A DNA stretch of 64,000 nt from Verrucomicrobiaceae bacterium. GTDB taxonomy: Bacteria; Verrucomicrobiota; Verrucomicrobiia; Verrucomicrobiales; Akkermansiaceae. The DNA lies in contig JAIXWR010000026.1 of assembly GCA_027491155.1 (NCBI GenBank), forward strand, positions 1 through 64,000, written 5' to 3'. Below, piece by piece: positions 8,291 through 16,387 of this stretch. How positions within the stretch are numbered: position 1 is the first letter of the stretch; each line of letters begins with the position of its first letter. The position numbers and the translations under genes are program-made. The notes beneath the pieces were generated by a model. That model saw only the letters and a list, made by a program, of their open reading frames with translations. It did not search any database and was not told where the DNA came from.

Positions 8291-8791
8291 TCAACCGGCG
8301 CCCTGGACGGAGCCGTCGGATTCAAGGACCGCGTCGACCGTCCTGCCGTCCTTTCCCGTCACCCGCACCACGACCTGCACGCGGCCCTGCGGCCACTTGC
8401 GGATTTCGACCGGGCCATGGAAGGAGCGGTAGCCGTGCCGGCGGACGAAGTCGACCAGCTCGCGGCCGTTGAGCACCATCACGTAGTCGGTCAGCGCCAG
8501 CTTGCCATCGGCCTTGCCGGTCGCCCGGTCCAGCTCGTCCAGCCGGTTCGCGAGCCGGTCGTCGAGACGGGCTTCCACGATGATGTCGCGGGCACCGGGC
8601 GGGCGGTCGCGAAGCCGCAGCGAGGAAACCTTCTCCTCGTCGGGAATGTCTTTGCCGGAGATCACCCGCGGCTGCACCTCGGGCGGAGGCATCAGACTGT
8701 CGATCTCCGGCGGCAGGCCCGCCGCGCAAAACACCAGCGGCAGGGCGCAAAGGGCGGCGAGACGGGACGGTTTCAGCGCGATCCGGTGCAT
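8291..8791 (-). CDS. Exported protein of unknown function
   Basis: 166 aa from the chosen ATG; Met codons at 8842 and 8803 are alternatives. The chosen start gives a clean signal peptide (MHRIALKPSRLAALCALPLVFCAAG) with GGAA and GGAGG stretches upstream. The mature part is charged, with a segment DRLANRLDELDRATG and a C-terminal region suggesting beta strands (GRVQVVVRVTGKDG). No family recognised. The upstream region holds copy 2 of the 143-nt repeat, whose terminator-like hairpin would separate this gene from the riboswitch operon. Confidence 0.6.
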   Translation of the reverse strand: MHRIALKPSRLAALCALPLVFCAAGLPPEIDSLMPPPEVQPRVISGKDIPDEEKVSSLRLRDRPPGARDIIVEARLDDRLANRLDELDRATGKADGKLALTDYVMVLNGRELVDFVRRHGYRSFHGPVEIRKWPQGRVQVVVRVTGKDGRTVDAVLESDGSVQGAG

Positions 8792-8847
8792 GTCGGATTC
8801 CATGCCTCCGGAGCGGGGGACAAGGAAAGCCGGAAGTGGCACCGCAT

Positions 8848-8990
8848 GGACACGAAAAGGGGCCGCACACCCATGCGGCCCCGATGAATTTCGTCATGAA
8901 ATTTCTTTCATCCCCGGCGGTCGCCCGCCTTCGGATGTTAAGAACATGCCCTGTTTCCGGCGATCTGTCTTGTCCCCATGATTTGGGACA
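8848..8990 (-). repeat. 143-nt structured repeat, copy 2
   Basis: Same length as the other copies; I count 8 differences from copy 3. On the minus strand the internal hairpin is GGCGG-GCGA-CCGCC (8916-8929), a GNRA loop where copy 1 has UNCG. A second hairpin, ATGAAA-GAAA-TTTCAT, also has a GNRA loop. The terminator-like hairpin is at 8859-8882, then TTTT. It begins 3 nt after the stop codon of the 8994-9410 gene, the same spacing as copy 1 after its gene. Confidence 0.87.
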
Positions 8991-8993
8991 CCG

Positions 8994-9410
8994 CTAAGGG
9001 AACTCCGGCTGCCATGGTTTCGGCGCGGACGCGGCCGGAGCCCTGCCGGCGACGACTTCGCCGAGCTGCCGCGACAGGGTCGTCCGGCAGGCCTCCGGGG
9101 TGATTTCCAGCAAATGGCCCCCGAAGGTCAGGCCGATCGCGTCCAGGCCGAGTCCGTTGCACAGCCGGTGGGCGAAGTCGACCACCCCGGCCGGCGTGCC
9201 GGTGGCGAGGCCGACGCGGACCGCTTGTTCCGGCACGCCGCGGTAGCCGCTTTCGATCCGCTCGAGGGCGAAGGTTTCGTAGCGCTTTTCAATCAGCCGG
9301 CGGATGCGTTCGCAGGCGGCATCGGGACCGCCCGGGTCCGGCGGCAGTGCGATGTGGAGGTGATAGAGCGGGACGGGTTCGAGAGGCAGGTGGAAGGGAT
9401 CGCGGTTCAT
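8994..9410 (-). CDS. Conserved-looking protein of unknown function in riboswitch operon
   Basis: 138 aa, no signal peptide or membrane segment, mixed alpha/beta character. No family recognised. Visible stretches are YHLHIALPPDP near the N-terminus and GLDAIGLTFGGHLLEI in the second half, followed by a Pro/Ala-rich tail. It is the second gene of a two-gene unit, 21 nt after the 250-aa protein, and would share its SAM riboswitch. The 143-nt repeat starts 3 nt after its stop codon. Confidence 0.65.
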   Translation of the reverse strand: MNRDPFHLPLEPVPLYHLHIALPPDPGGPDAACERIRRLIEKRYETFALERIESGYRGVPEQAVRVGLATGTPAGVVDFAHRLCNGLGLDAIGLTFGGHLLEITPEACRTTLSRQLGEVVAGRAPAASAPKPWQPEFP

Positions 9411-9431
9411 CGGTCGTGGAGGGTGGAAGGT

Positions 9432-10184
9432 TCAGGCTGCGGCGAAATGGCGGTGGAAGATCCGCGTGAAGTGCTCGTCCGGGGAATGCTCGCCGAGGTT
9501 CCGGAGGAAGCCCGTGAAGGCCCGGTGGATCTGCCTTTTTCCCGCAACGAAGGGTGCCTGGCCGATCCATTCGCCGCGGTGGCGGAGCACCACCGGGCCG
9601 GTGGGCTCCTGGCCGTTCCCCGCCTCGAAGCCCAGCGTGTAGCCGCCGAACTCCCGCTGCCAGATCCGGCCTTCGGGCCGGAGGCCGAGCAACTGGTAGA
9701 GCGCCCGGATGCCCCGCGGCGACTCGAATGCATCGTTCCACGGGACCGCCACGTGCCCGGGAGCGCCGGGAGGGACGAAGACGTGGTCGAGGATATGGCG
9801 GGATTCGAGGCCGGCTTGCGGGTCGTATCCGGCGATGCCGAGTCCGAAGGGGTGCCCGCCGCGCCGGATCCCGGCGGTGTGATGGAGGAGCTGCCCGATC
9901 GCGTCGGCATACAGGCTTTCCACGTGGGTGGAAAAGGTCAGGCCGCCCCAGCGGACTTCCAGTTCGTGGTGGTCGGCGTCGACGATCTCGAAGCAGGCGT
10001 AAGCCGTGCCTTCGGCACCGCCGGCAACCTCGAGGTGGGGGAGCCGGGGGTCGATGGAATGGCAGGCTTGCCGGTCGAGCCGGTAGGCGGCGGATTCGCC
10101 GAAGACGAGGACCGGCAGCTTGCAGCCGGCGGCGGATGGTGGGGAATCTTGGTTCATGGGATCGGGTTCGCGGTTGGATGACAT
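9432..10184 (-). CDS. Protein of unknown function controlled by a likely SAM riboswitch
   Basis: 250 aa (241 aa if the ATG at 10157 is used). Soluble, no signal peptide. It contains several His-rich patches (DADHHELEV, QLLHHTAG, FHRHFAAA) and a GIAGYDPQAGLESRHILDHVF stretch. No family recognised. Its leader holds the riboswitch-like RNA (10283-10367) about 100 nt before the start. With the 138-aa partner it may act in methionine, SAM or one-carbon metabolism. That role is inferred only from the regulator. Confidence 0.65.
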   Translation of the reverse strand: MSSNREPDPMNQDSPPSAAGCKLPVLVFGESAAYRLDRQACHSIDPRLPHLEVAGGAEGTAYACFEIVDADHHELEVRWGGLTFSTHVESLYADAIGQLLHHTAGIRRGGHPFGLGIAGYDPQAGLESRHILDHVFVPPGAPGHVAVPWNDAFESPRGIRALYQLLGLRPEGRIWQREFGGYTLGFEAGNGQEPTGPVVLRHRGEWIGQAPFVAGKRQIHRAFTGFLRNLGEHSPDEHFTRIFHRHFAAA

Positions 10185-10282
10185 CGCGAGGCCCCGGGCG
10201 GGGGCATGCGGTGGCCGGGCGAGGCCGGGTCGCAGGCGGAAGATCCGCGGAGACTGTTTTGGGCAGGTTTGTCCGGTCCTGC

Positions 10283-10367
10283 TCCCTCATCCCGTCGTCG
10301 ACGGTAGCACCTTGGCGTCTCGGCTAGGTTGCTGGCCCGGCGTTGCCGCCGGAGCACTCATGATGTC
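10283..10367 (-). promoter_or_regulatory. SAM-I/IV-clan riboswitch (candidate)
   Basis: On the minus strand, in order: TCATGAGTG (10355-10363), a perfect CCGGCG-GCAA-CGCCGG hairpin (10337-10352), GCAACC (10327-10332), AAGGTGCTA (10305-10313), a perfect CCGTC-GAC-GACGG hairpin (10292-10304) and GATGA (10287-10291). This order of conserved blocks matches the SAM-I/SAM-IV family, especially its TCATGAGTG...GGTGCTACC variants. The closing P1 helix is weak by eye, which lowers confidence. It lies in the leader of the 9432-10184 gene and on the same strand. A covariance-model search would decide. Confidence 0.6.
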
Positions 10368-10508
10368 GGCGTCAGCCTGCCACGGGCCGGGGCCCGCCGC
10401 AATCCGGATCGGGCCCGGCGGTTGTCATGAACCGCCGTCGCGCCGGAAACGGCCGGCCCGCATGACCGGGTCTACGGGTTGGGCCGGCAGGGAAAGGCCG
10501 CCGGATCC

Positions 10509-10651
10509 GGACACGAAAAGGGGCCGCACACTCGTGCGGCCCCGATGAATTTCGTCATGAAATTTCTTTCATCCCCGGCGGTCGCCCGCCTTCGGATGTC
10601 AGGAAGATGCCCTTTTTCCCCCGATCTGTCTTGTCCCCATGATTTGGGACA
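10509..10651 (-). repeat. 143-nt structured repeat, copy 3
   Basis: Third copy. The terminator-like hairpin is extended to 10 bp (10520-10529 with 10534-10543) and the GCGA-loop hairpin is at 10577-10590. Unlike copies 1 and 2 it does not follow a stop codon. It lies upstream of the riboswitch on the same strand, so the riboswitch operon has a direct repeat on each side. The rest of this intergenic stretch (10185-10777) holds only the riboswitch and no gene. Confidence 0.87.
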
Positions 10652-10777
10652 AGGCCGCGCCGCCCGTCGCGCCGGCGGAAATCGTCAATCCGGTGGAAAC
10701 TCCCGGCGGCGGATCTTGCTGAAGGAGGTCGAGCCCGTCCCGCGACATGCCGTCCGGACCGCGCTCCCCACCCAGAC

Positions 10778-11239
10778 ATGAAAACCACCCGTCCGATCCT
10801 CGCCGCCGCCCTCGCCCTCGCCCTTTCCGCCTGCAAGAAGCCGGAATCCGGAACGGGCGATGCCGCGGCACCCGCCGCTGCCGCCCCGAGCCTCGAGGAA
10901 AAGGTCGCCCAAGGGCCGGAAGCCGCCGCCGCCGAAGCCGTCAAGATCCAGGAGGAACTCGCCGCGGTCATGGAGACCGTGACCGATGCCGCCAGCGCCG
11001 AAGCGGCCATCGCCAAACTCGGCCCGATCGCCGAGAAGTTCGCGATCGTGGCCAAGGCCGCCGAGGGCATGGACAAGCAGCTTTCCCCGGAGGCCGATGC
11101 CAAGCTGAAGGAGCAGCTCAAGCCGTCCCAGGACCGCCTTTCCGCGGCGATGGAAAAGGCGATGCCGGTCATCTCGCAGAACCCGGAGATCGCGCAGAAG
11201 ATGCAGGACGCGATGTCGAAGATGGCCCCCAAGCCCTGA
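10778..11239 (+). CDS. Ala/Glu-rich lipoprotein
   Basis: 153 aa. Signal peptide with lipobox LSAC, so probably a lipid-anchored envelope protein. After a short Ala/Pro linker, residues 40-150 are almost wholly predicted helix with high Ala, Glu and Lys. EKAMPVISQNPEIAQKMQDAM near the end may form a coiled coil. No family recognised. It stands alone, divergent from the riboswitch operon and convergent with the next minus-strand gene. Confidence 0.75.
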   Translation: MKTTRPILAAALALALSACKKPESGTGDAAAPAAAAPSLEEKVAQGPEAAAAEAVKIQEELAAVMETVTDAASAEAAIAKLGPIAEKFAIVAKAAEGMDKQLSPEADAKLKEQLKPSQDRLSAAMEKAMPVISQNPEIAQKMQDAMSKMAPKP

Positions 11240-11322
11240 GGGGCTTCACGACGGATTTCCCAACGCCATGGCACCACCGCTTTCCCGGGCAAGCCTCCCG
11301 GGAAGCGGTGAAACCTCGCCGC

Positions 11323-12105
11323 TCAGGGCATGTTGTAGCGGTGCGTGGTGGTCACGCTGCCGCCTTCGACCAGGCAGCCGTTCGCGATCATGGCCCGCAG
11401 GCCCACCGGCGCGCTGCTGCCGTTCACGAAGATCTCGCAGTCCCTCACCAGCTTCGCGGAGATGCCGGTGCCGGTGACCTGCTGGACCGTGCAGCCGCTC
11501 ACGCTGCCTTCGATGCCCCCGGGCGTCGGTCCGATGAGGATCCCGCCACCACCGTCGCGCACCGTGCAATCGCGCACCACGATGGTGGACTGCGGCCAGT
11601 AGAAGACGATGCCGTAGCGGCAGCCGGTGATCTGCAAGTCCTCGACGGTCACGTTGAAGCCTTCGCCCGGCACATTGAAGCCGCCCTCCACGCCGGCTTC
11701 GAAGCCCCCGCCTGCCAGGTTCGCGGCGTCGTTGTAGAAGCCGCTCTTGATGCGGCCGTTGCGGATGACGATGTTTTTCCCCAGCACGAAGATGCCGCGG
11801 AACGGTCCGCTGCCGGAAAGGGCGGTGCTGGAAATCGTGAAGCCGCCGAGGTCGAGCGTGACGTCGTCGGCCTCGATGCGGATGCCGTCGACCGCGCCGA
11901 CCGTGATGTCGCCGCCGAGGACGTAGTTGCCCGGCTGGTTGATCACCAGCGTGGTGGTCCGCGCGGCGATGACGGTGCGCGGCTCGATCTGCTCGAGGGT
12001 TTTCATCACCGGTGCCGGCGGGCCGGGCGGCGTGAGCGGGCCTTGCGCCAGCACGGGCTGCAGCAGGAGGGGAAGGAAGGCCGGGAGGAGGAGTTTGGGG
12101 TTCAT
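11323..12105 (-). CDS. Secreted beta-helix protein
   Basis: 260 aa from the ATG at 12105, which gives a signal peptide (MNPKLLLPAFLPLLLQPVLA). A Pro-rich linker is followed by PGNYVLGGDITV and IEADDVTLDLGGFTI, then helix coils with KNIVIRNGRI, FNVTVEDLQI and STIVVRDCTVRDGGGG. This is the right-handed parallel beta-helix pattern. No catalytic residues are evident. It starts 7 nt after the stop of the preceding exported protein, so the two are probably co-transcribed. Confidence 0.8.
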   Translation of the reverse strand: MNPKLLLPAFLPLLLQPVLAQGPLTPPGPPAPVMKTLEQIEPRTVIAARTTTLVINQPGNYVLGGDITVGAVDGIRIEADDVTLDLGGFTISSTALSGSGPFRGIFVLGKNIVIRNGRIKSGFYNDAANLAGGGFEAGVEGGFNVPGEGFNVTVEDLQITGCRYGIVFYWPQSTIVVRDCTVRDGGGGILIGPTPGGIEGSVSGCTVQQVTGTGISAKLVRDCEIFVNGSSAPVGLRAMIANGCLVEGGSVTTTHRYNMP

Positions 12106-12112
12106 GATCGGG

Positions 12113-13006
12113 TCAGGGTTCGAGAGGGCGGATGGCAAGGACGCGGAAGAAGCGACGCGGGCCGGCGGCGAACTTCACCAGCCGTGCGGTGCTGGCACCG
12201 GCATCCGGCGGGAAGACGCCGTGGTCGGAGTCCAGCCACGGCGGCTGCAAGCCGGTGGAATGCTCGATCCGGTAAAGGCGCGAGGGCCGCGAGGTGAAGG
12301 TCAGCGTGACTTTCGTGAAGGCATCGGCGTAGGCGTGATCGATGATCCGCAGCCGGTCGCCCGCATCGTTCGGGTCGGTGTCGGCCACCGATTCCTCGAG
12401 GTCGCCGATGCCGTCGCCATCGTGATCGGTGGTGCCGTCGGCGAAGGTCAGCTTGGTGAAATGCAGCAGCTCCCAAGCGTCGGGGATGCCGTCCGCGTCG
12501 CTGTCGGGCCGGGCGATGGCGGTGGTGGCCAGCGGCGACGTTTCGTCTTCGAAGCTCAGCCAGCCGAGGTTCGGTGCCCAGGCATGGCCGCGGATCCGGC
12601 CGGTAACGTAGTCGAGGCGGGGCATGCCGTGGGTTTGCTCGAAGACGATCCAGCCGACGTTCGGTGCCCACGCCTGGCCGGCCAGCGAGCCGTCCGGAGC
12701 CACGTTCACGCCGCAGTCGTTTGCGCTCGCGTTGGAGTAGCTGTGGCCGTTGTTCGGCGACCCGTCGCCGAAGGCAACCCAGCCGAAGTTCCCGGCCCAC
12801 GCGTGGCCTGCGAGATACGTTTCGGTCACCACCACCCCGTCCGCCGGCGAAGGCCGGAAGTCGAGCCAGCCGGCATTGGCGGCGTAGGCGTGACGGTTCA
12901 CGCTGGAAATCGTGCTCTGCGCGAAGGCACCTCCGCACGAAACGATCGCCGCCGCGGAGACGGGAAGCAGGAACGGCCGTAGGAAACCGGGTGGGGAAAA
13001 CATCAC
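12113..13006 (-). CDS. Exported protein with GWxxF repeats and Ca-binding type 3-like repeats
   Basis: 297 aa with signal peptide. Residues about 38-160 contain four copies of a motif close to (H/Q)A(Y/W)AxNxGWxxF: HAYAANAGWLDF, HAWAGNFGWVAF, QAWAPNVGWIVF and HAWAPNLGWLSF. Next come Asp-rich segments (DSDADGIPDAWE, DHDGDGIGDLEE) like thrombospondin type 3 calcium-binding repeats. A C-terminal module (RLYRIEHST...FFRVLAI) resembles the one on the 3900-5753 protein and probably serves sorting or surface attachment. Role unknown. Upstream partner of the beta-helix protein. Confidence 0.8.
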   Translation of the reverse strand: MMFSPPGFLRPFLLPVSAAAIVSCGGAFAQSTISSVNRHAYAANAGWLDFRPSPADGVVVTETYLAGHAWAGNFGWVAFGDGSPNNGHSYSNASANDCGVNVAPDGSLAGQAWAPNVGWIVFEQTHGMPRLDYVTGRIRGHAWAPNLGWLSFEDETSPLATTAIARPDSDADGIPDAWELLHFTKLTFADGTTDHDGDGIGDLEESVADTDPNDAGDRLRIIDHAYADAFTKVTLTFTSRPSRLYRIEHSTGLQPPWLDSDHGVFPPDAGASTARLVKFAAGPRRFFRVLAIRPLEP

Positions 13007-13105
13007 CGGGAGGGTGGATTATCAAAATCCATGAACAAACGGGCCGCTTTTGCCAAGCCGCAATCCGTAACGGGAAGACCCGTTCTTCCGCCTGGCCGGC
13101 GACCG

Positions 13106-13633
13106 CTACTTCAGGGGCGGAAAGCGGAAGGGATAGGCCTCGTCGTGCTCCTTGCGCTCCTTGGCGCTCATCTGCTTGCGCAGGTAGTTCACCGTGAAGG
13201 CGCCCTTCGCCACGCCCTTTTCGACGAAGAGCCAGTCGCTCAGCCGCTCCAGCGGGAACGAGACCTTTTCGCCCAGCTTGACCGACTTGAGGTCCGCCGG
13301 CTCGCTGGCCACCACGCCGGAGATCATTTTGCCGTCGTAGGAGACCTCGTCGATCCACAGGTGCTCGGCGCCGTCTTCCCGCCCTTTGTCGCTGAACGAT
13401 GCCTTGACCATCGCCGGCACCAGTTCCGGCTCCTTTTTCCTGCGGTCCTCCGAGACGGCTTTCCAAAAGGCCGGGAACTCCTTGCGCGCCTGCGCCATCG
13501 CCTCGTTCATGCCCTTGTCGTCATCCTCCACGTCGATGATCCTGCCGGTGCTGGTCTCGCGGTCCTTCTTCTCCTCCGCGGCCTGGCAGGGGAGCATGGC
13601 GAAGACGAGGGCGGGGAGAAGGCGGCGGATCAT
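13106..13633 (-). CDS. DUF2314 (YegJ-like) exported protein
   Basis: 175 aa. Signal peptide (1-18), then the DUF2314 pattern: MNEAMAQARKEFPAFWKAV, VKASFSD, EHLWIDEVSYDGKMISGVV and a Trp in RLSDWLFV followed by GAFTVNYLRKQM. The family is widespread and of unknown biochemical function. It appears monocistronic and divergent from the next gene. Confidence 0.85.
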   Translation of the reverse strand: MIRRLLPALVFAMLPCQAAEEKKDRETSTGRIIDVEDDDKGMNEAMAQARKEFPAFWKAVSEDRRKKEPELVPAMVKASFSDKGREDGAEHLWIDEVSYDGKMISGVVASEPADLKSVKLGEKVSFPLERLSDWLFVEKGVAKGAFTVNYLRKQMSAKERKEHDEAYPFRFPPLK

Positions 13634-13760
13634 CCTCCCTGCCTATCTTCCCGGACGTCCCGGGGCAAGCGGCAAGCCCGGCGGGATTCCCGGGTTTCCG
13701 CTAAGGATCTTCCGCCGGCCGTGTTACAAGGAGAGCCTTCTGATTACCCCTTCACCGCTC

Positions 13761-14420
13761 ATGACGATCCTCCGCAATCATCCGGCCTCCCCCGCGGACG
13801 CCGATCCCGTCAGGCGCCTTCTCGCCTTTGCCTCGCTTTGGCTGGCACTCGCCGCCCTGTTGCCGGCCGCGATGCTCCCGGGCAGCCGGCCGAAGAAATG
13901 GCCGGCCAATCCGGCCAAGCACACGATCACGATCGATCGCGCGGCGAAGGACCCGAAGGAATCCGCGCTGATCGCGGCCGCGGAAGCGGCGGTCCCGGAT
14001 GCCGAGGCGCTGAAGAAGGCGATCGGCGATGGACCGGCTCCTGAAAACGCCTCGCAATGGTGGTGCGGCGAGACCCTGGGGATCCGCCTGCCCTTCGCGC
14101 TCACCGGCGACGCCGTCCGCTATTACTCGGCGCTGGTGGAGGGCTACCGGAAGCAGGAACTGGAGCGCTACTCGGAGCCGTCCAGCCGCGTCGACTACCA
14201 CGCGATGGTGGAGCGTCATGCGGAGTTCGAACTCGACGGAAAGACTTACAAGGACGTGCAGGTGGTGACCCTCAAGCTCGCCTTTTCCCAGCACTTCGCC
14301 GCCACGGTCACCGAGGGGATGGATTTCCAGAAGCAGCGCACCGTCGTGTTCGACGGAGCCGGCAAGCTCCTCGCGCTCTCCGGCGATGGCGCGACCCAGG
14401 CCGCCGTGATGGCGCAGTGA
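13761..14420 (+). CDS. Membrane-anchored or exported protein of unknown function
   Basis: 219 aa from the ATG at 13761. The reading frame extends upstream but only antisense to the DUF2314 gene. A hydrophobic N-terminal segment (LLAFASLWLALAALLPAAML) is an uncleaved anchor or a signal peptide. The mature part has a WWCGE motif near residue 100 and an alpha/beta pattern ending in VVFDGAGKLLALSG. No family recognised. Confidence 0.65.
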   Translation: MTILRNHPASPADADPVRRLLAFASLWLALAALLPAAMLPGSRPKKWPANPAKHTITIDRAAKDPKESALIAAAEAAVPDAEALKKAIGDGPAPENASQWWCGETLGIRLPFALTGDAVRYYSALVEGYRKQELERYSEPSSRVDYHAMVERHAEFELDGKTYKDVQVVTLKLAFSQHFAATVTEGMDFQKQRTVVFDGAGKLLALSGDGATQAAVMAQ

Positions 14421-14545
14421 GGCATGCCTCAAACGGCCCGGCATTCGGACCGCGGCCATTTCCACCTGCCACCGTGGACTTGCGGCACCGGGGCTGGATT
14501 TCCGTTGATATGTCGCGGCCGTCTTCGGCGTTGGGAGGGAAACCC

Positions 14546-15448
14546 ATGCGAAGATTCCTCCTTGTCATGCTCGCCCTTCCCGCCCTCGCCGCCGGGGCGG
14601 ACCCCGCTCCAGTCCGCGTGCTGGTGTGGGACGAACGCCAGCCGGAACAGAAGAAGACCTACGCGGGGGAGTTCCTCGGCGACACCCTCGCCGCCTGGTT
14701 GTCGAAACAACCGGGTGTCTTCGTGAAGTCGGCGGGCCTCGACTCGCCGGAACAGGGACTCGACGCGGCAACGCTCGACGCCGCGGATGTCATCGTCTGG
14801 TGGGGTCATCAAAAGCACATGAACGTCGCCGAAGCCCGCGCGGAAGAGGTCGTCAAGCGCGTCATGGACGGCAAGCTCGGGTTCGTCCCGCTGCACTCGG
14901 CCCACTGGTCGCGGCCCTTCGTGCGCCTGATGCAGGAGCGGGCCAAAGCCGATGCGCTGGCGAAGTTGCCGGAGGCGGAGCGAGCCTCGGCGCGATGGGA
15001 GTTCCTCAACGGGTCGCCGTTCGGCAAGCTGGTGAAGCATTCCGACCCGCTCACGCCGTCGCTGGTCCGCGGGGATGGGGTGTGGAAGCTGACGCTGCCG
15101 CAGTGCGTGTTTCCCGACTATCGGGCGGACGGTGCCCCGAGTCACATGACGACCTTGCTGCCGGATCATCCGGTCGCCGCCGGCCTGCCGCCGAAGTGGA
15201 CCCTGCGGCAGACGGAAATGTACAACGAGCCTTTCCATGTCCCGGCACCCGACGCCGTGGTCCTCGAGGAGCGCTGGGACAAGGGCGAGCGCTTCCGCAG
15301 CGGCTGCGCTTGGCAGGTCGGGCTGGGACGCGTGTTCTATTTCCGGCCCGGGCACGAAACGTATCCCGTGTTCCGGGACGAGAACTGCCTCCGGGTGGTC
15401 CTCAATGCCGCGCGCTGGGCGGCCGCAGGCGGCGGAGAACCGGACTAG
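14546..15448 (+). CDS. ThuA-like domain protein, exported
   Basis: 300 aa. GGGAGG lies about 8 nt before the ATG. Signal peptide, then the ThuA/type-1 glutamine-amidotransferase-like fold: VRVLVWDERQPEQKK, DVIVWWGH, GFVPLHSAHWS and VFYFRPGHETYPVF. The family is tied to trehalose and other sugar use in several bacteria, although its activity is poorly defined. Neighbours are unrelated exported proteins. Confidence 0.87.
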   Translation: MRRFLLVMLALPALAAGADPAPVRVLVWDERQPEQKKTYAGEFLGDTLAAWLSKQPGVFVKSAGLDSPEQGLDAATLDAADVIVWWGHQKHMNVAEARAEEVVKRVMDGKLGFVPLHSAHWSRPFVRLMQERAKADALAKLPEAERASARWEFLNGSPFGKLVKHSDPLTPSLVRGDGVWKLTLPQCVFPDYRADGAPSHMTTLLPDHPVAAGLPPKWTLRQTEMYNEPFHVPAPDAVVLEERWDKGERFRSGCAWQVGLGRVFYFRPGHETYPVFRDENCLRVVLNAARWAAAGGGEPD

Positions 15449-15548
15449 TTGCCGCGAATCGCGCCGCGCACCGCCCACCCCGGGTTCGCCGCTTTTTGGG
15501 TTGATCGGCCGTTTCCTTCGGCTCAGACAAGACCTTAACCCAAAGAAC

Positions 15549-16229
15549 ATGATGAAACCCATCCCCCTTTCCGCCATCGCGGCCTGCGGTCTGAGCCTGA
15601 TCTGTGCCCGGGTCGAAGGAGCGGTGATCGACGGTCTCAACGATTTCCAACCGTCGAGCACCTACGCCACGTCCGGCGGTCCTTCCAACACCGGCTACGC
15701 CTCGCTTTCATCGACCTTCCTGCACTTCGGCTACGACTCGCCGGATGTCAGCAGCGGAGGCAGCCAGCATTTCGCCGTCGCTTACATCGGCACCACCGGA
15801 TCGAGCACCCCGGGCGTCAATTTCAACACCCAGCAACCGACCATCGGTTTCGCGGCGACCCACGCCTTCATCATCCGCCTCGATGCCGGCTACAAGGCCG
15901 TGCTTGCGTGGAACGGGTCCTCCTGGAACACGACCACCATCAGCATGCCCACCGCCGAGTCCGGCAACTTCCTCGAGGCGGCGGTCAGCGTGGCGGACAT
16001 CGGCTCGCCCACCAACCTGCTTTTCACCGGCTACATGCTCTACGAAGGGGCGGGCTTCGAGTCGTCCTTCAACGTCTTTCCCTCCACTTCATTCACCAAC
16101 GGGTCCTATGATCCCAATCTGACGAGCTCGATCTCGCTCGCCGTGCCCGAGCCCGGCTTCGCCTGGCTCGGCATGATGTCGGCGGGAGTGTTCGCCTTCC
16201 GCCGCCTGAGACCCGGCCGGACCGCTTGA
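15549..16229 (+). CDS. PEP-CTERM sorting-signal protein
   Basis: 226 aa with tandem ATG codons (15549 and 15552). Signal peptide, then a Ser/Thr/Gly-rich beta-type body. The C-terminus carries VPEPG, a hydrophobic helix (FAWLGMMSAGVFAF) and a basic end (RRLRPGR). This is the tripartite PEP-CTERM signal that exosortase recognises for export to the cell surface. No exosortase gene lies in the window. Confidence 0.88.
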   Translation: MMKPIPLSAIAACGLSLICARVEGAVIDGLNDFQPSSTYATSGGPSNTGYASLSSTFLHFGYDSPDVSSGGSQHFAVAYIGTTGSSTPGVNFNTQQPTIGFAATHAFIIRLDAGYKAVLAWNGSSWNTTTISMPTAESGNFLEAAVSVADIGSPTNLLFTGYMLYEGAGFESSFNVFPSTSFTNGSYDPNLTSSISLAVPEPGFAWLGMMSAGVFAFRRLRPGRTA

Positions 16230-16387
16230 AGGTGCCTGAGGTTCTTCCACGGGAAAGTCCCGGCTTCGCTTGGCGGCGATCAAGCAGGTCCGGGAACCCG
16301 GCCATCGGGTTTTGCATCGGCCGGAGCGGTCTCGCGCGTCCCGTGATTTCTCGTGCGGAATCCGCCCCGACCGCCTATCCGGCGGCG

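Noticed and set aside
10599-10871. Short minus-strand open frames reading into the 143-nt repeat and ending SQIMGTRQI
   Set aside because: The shared ending comes only from the repeat sequence. The upstream parts are unrelated to each other and antisense to a lipoprotein gene.
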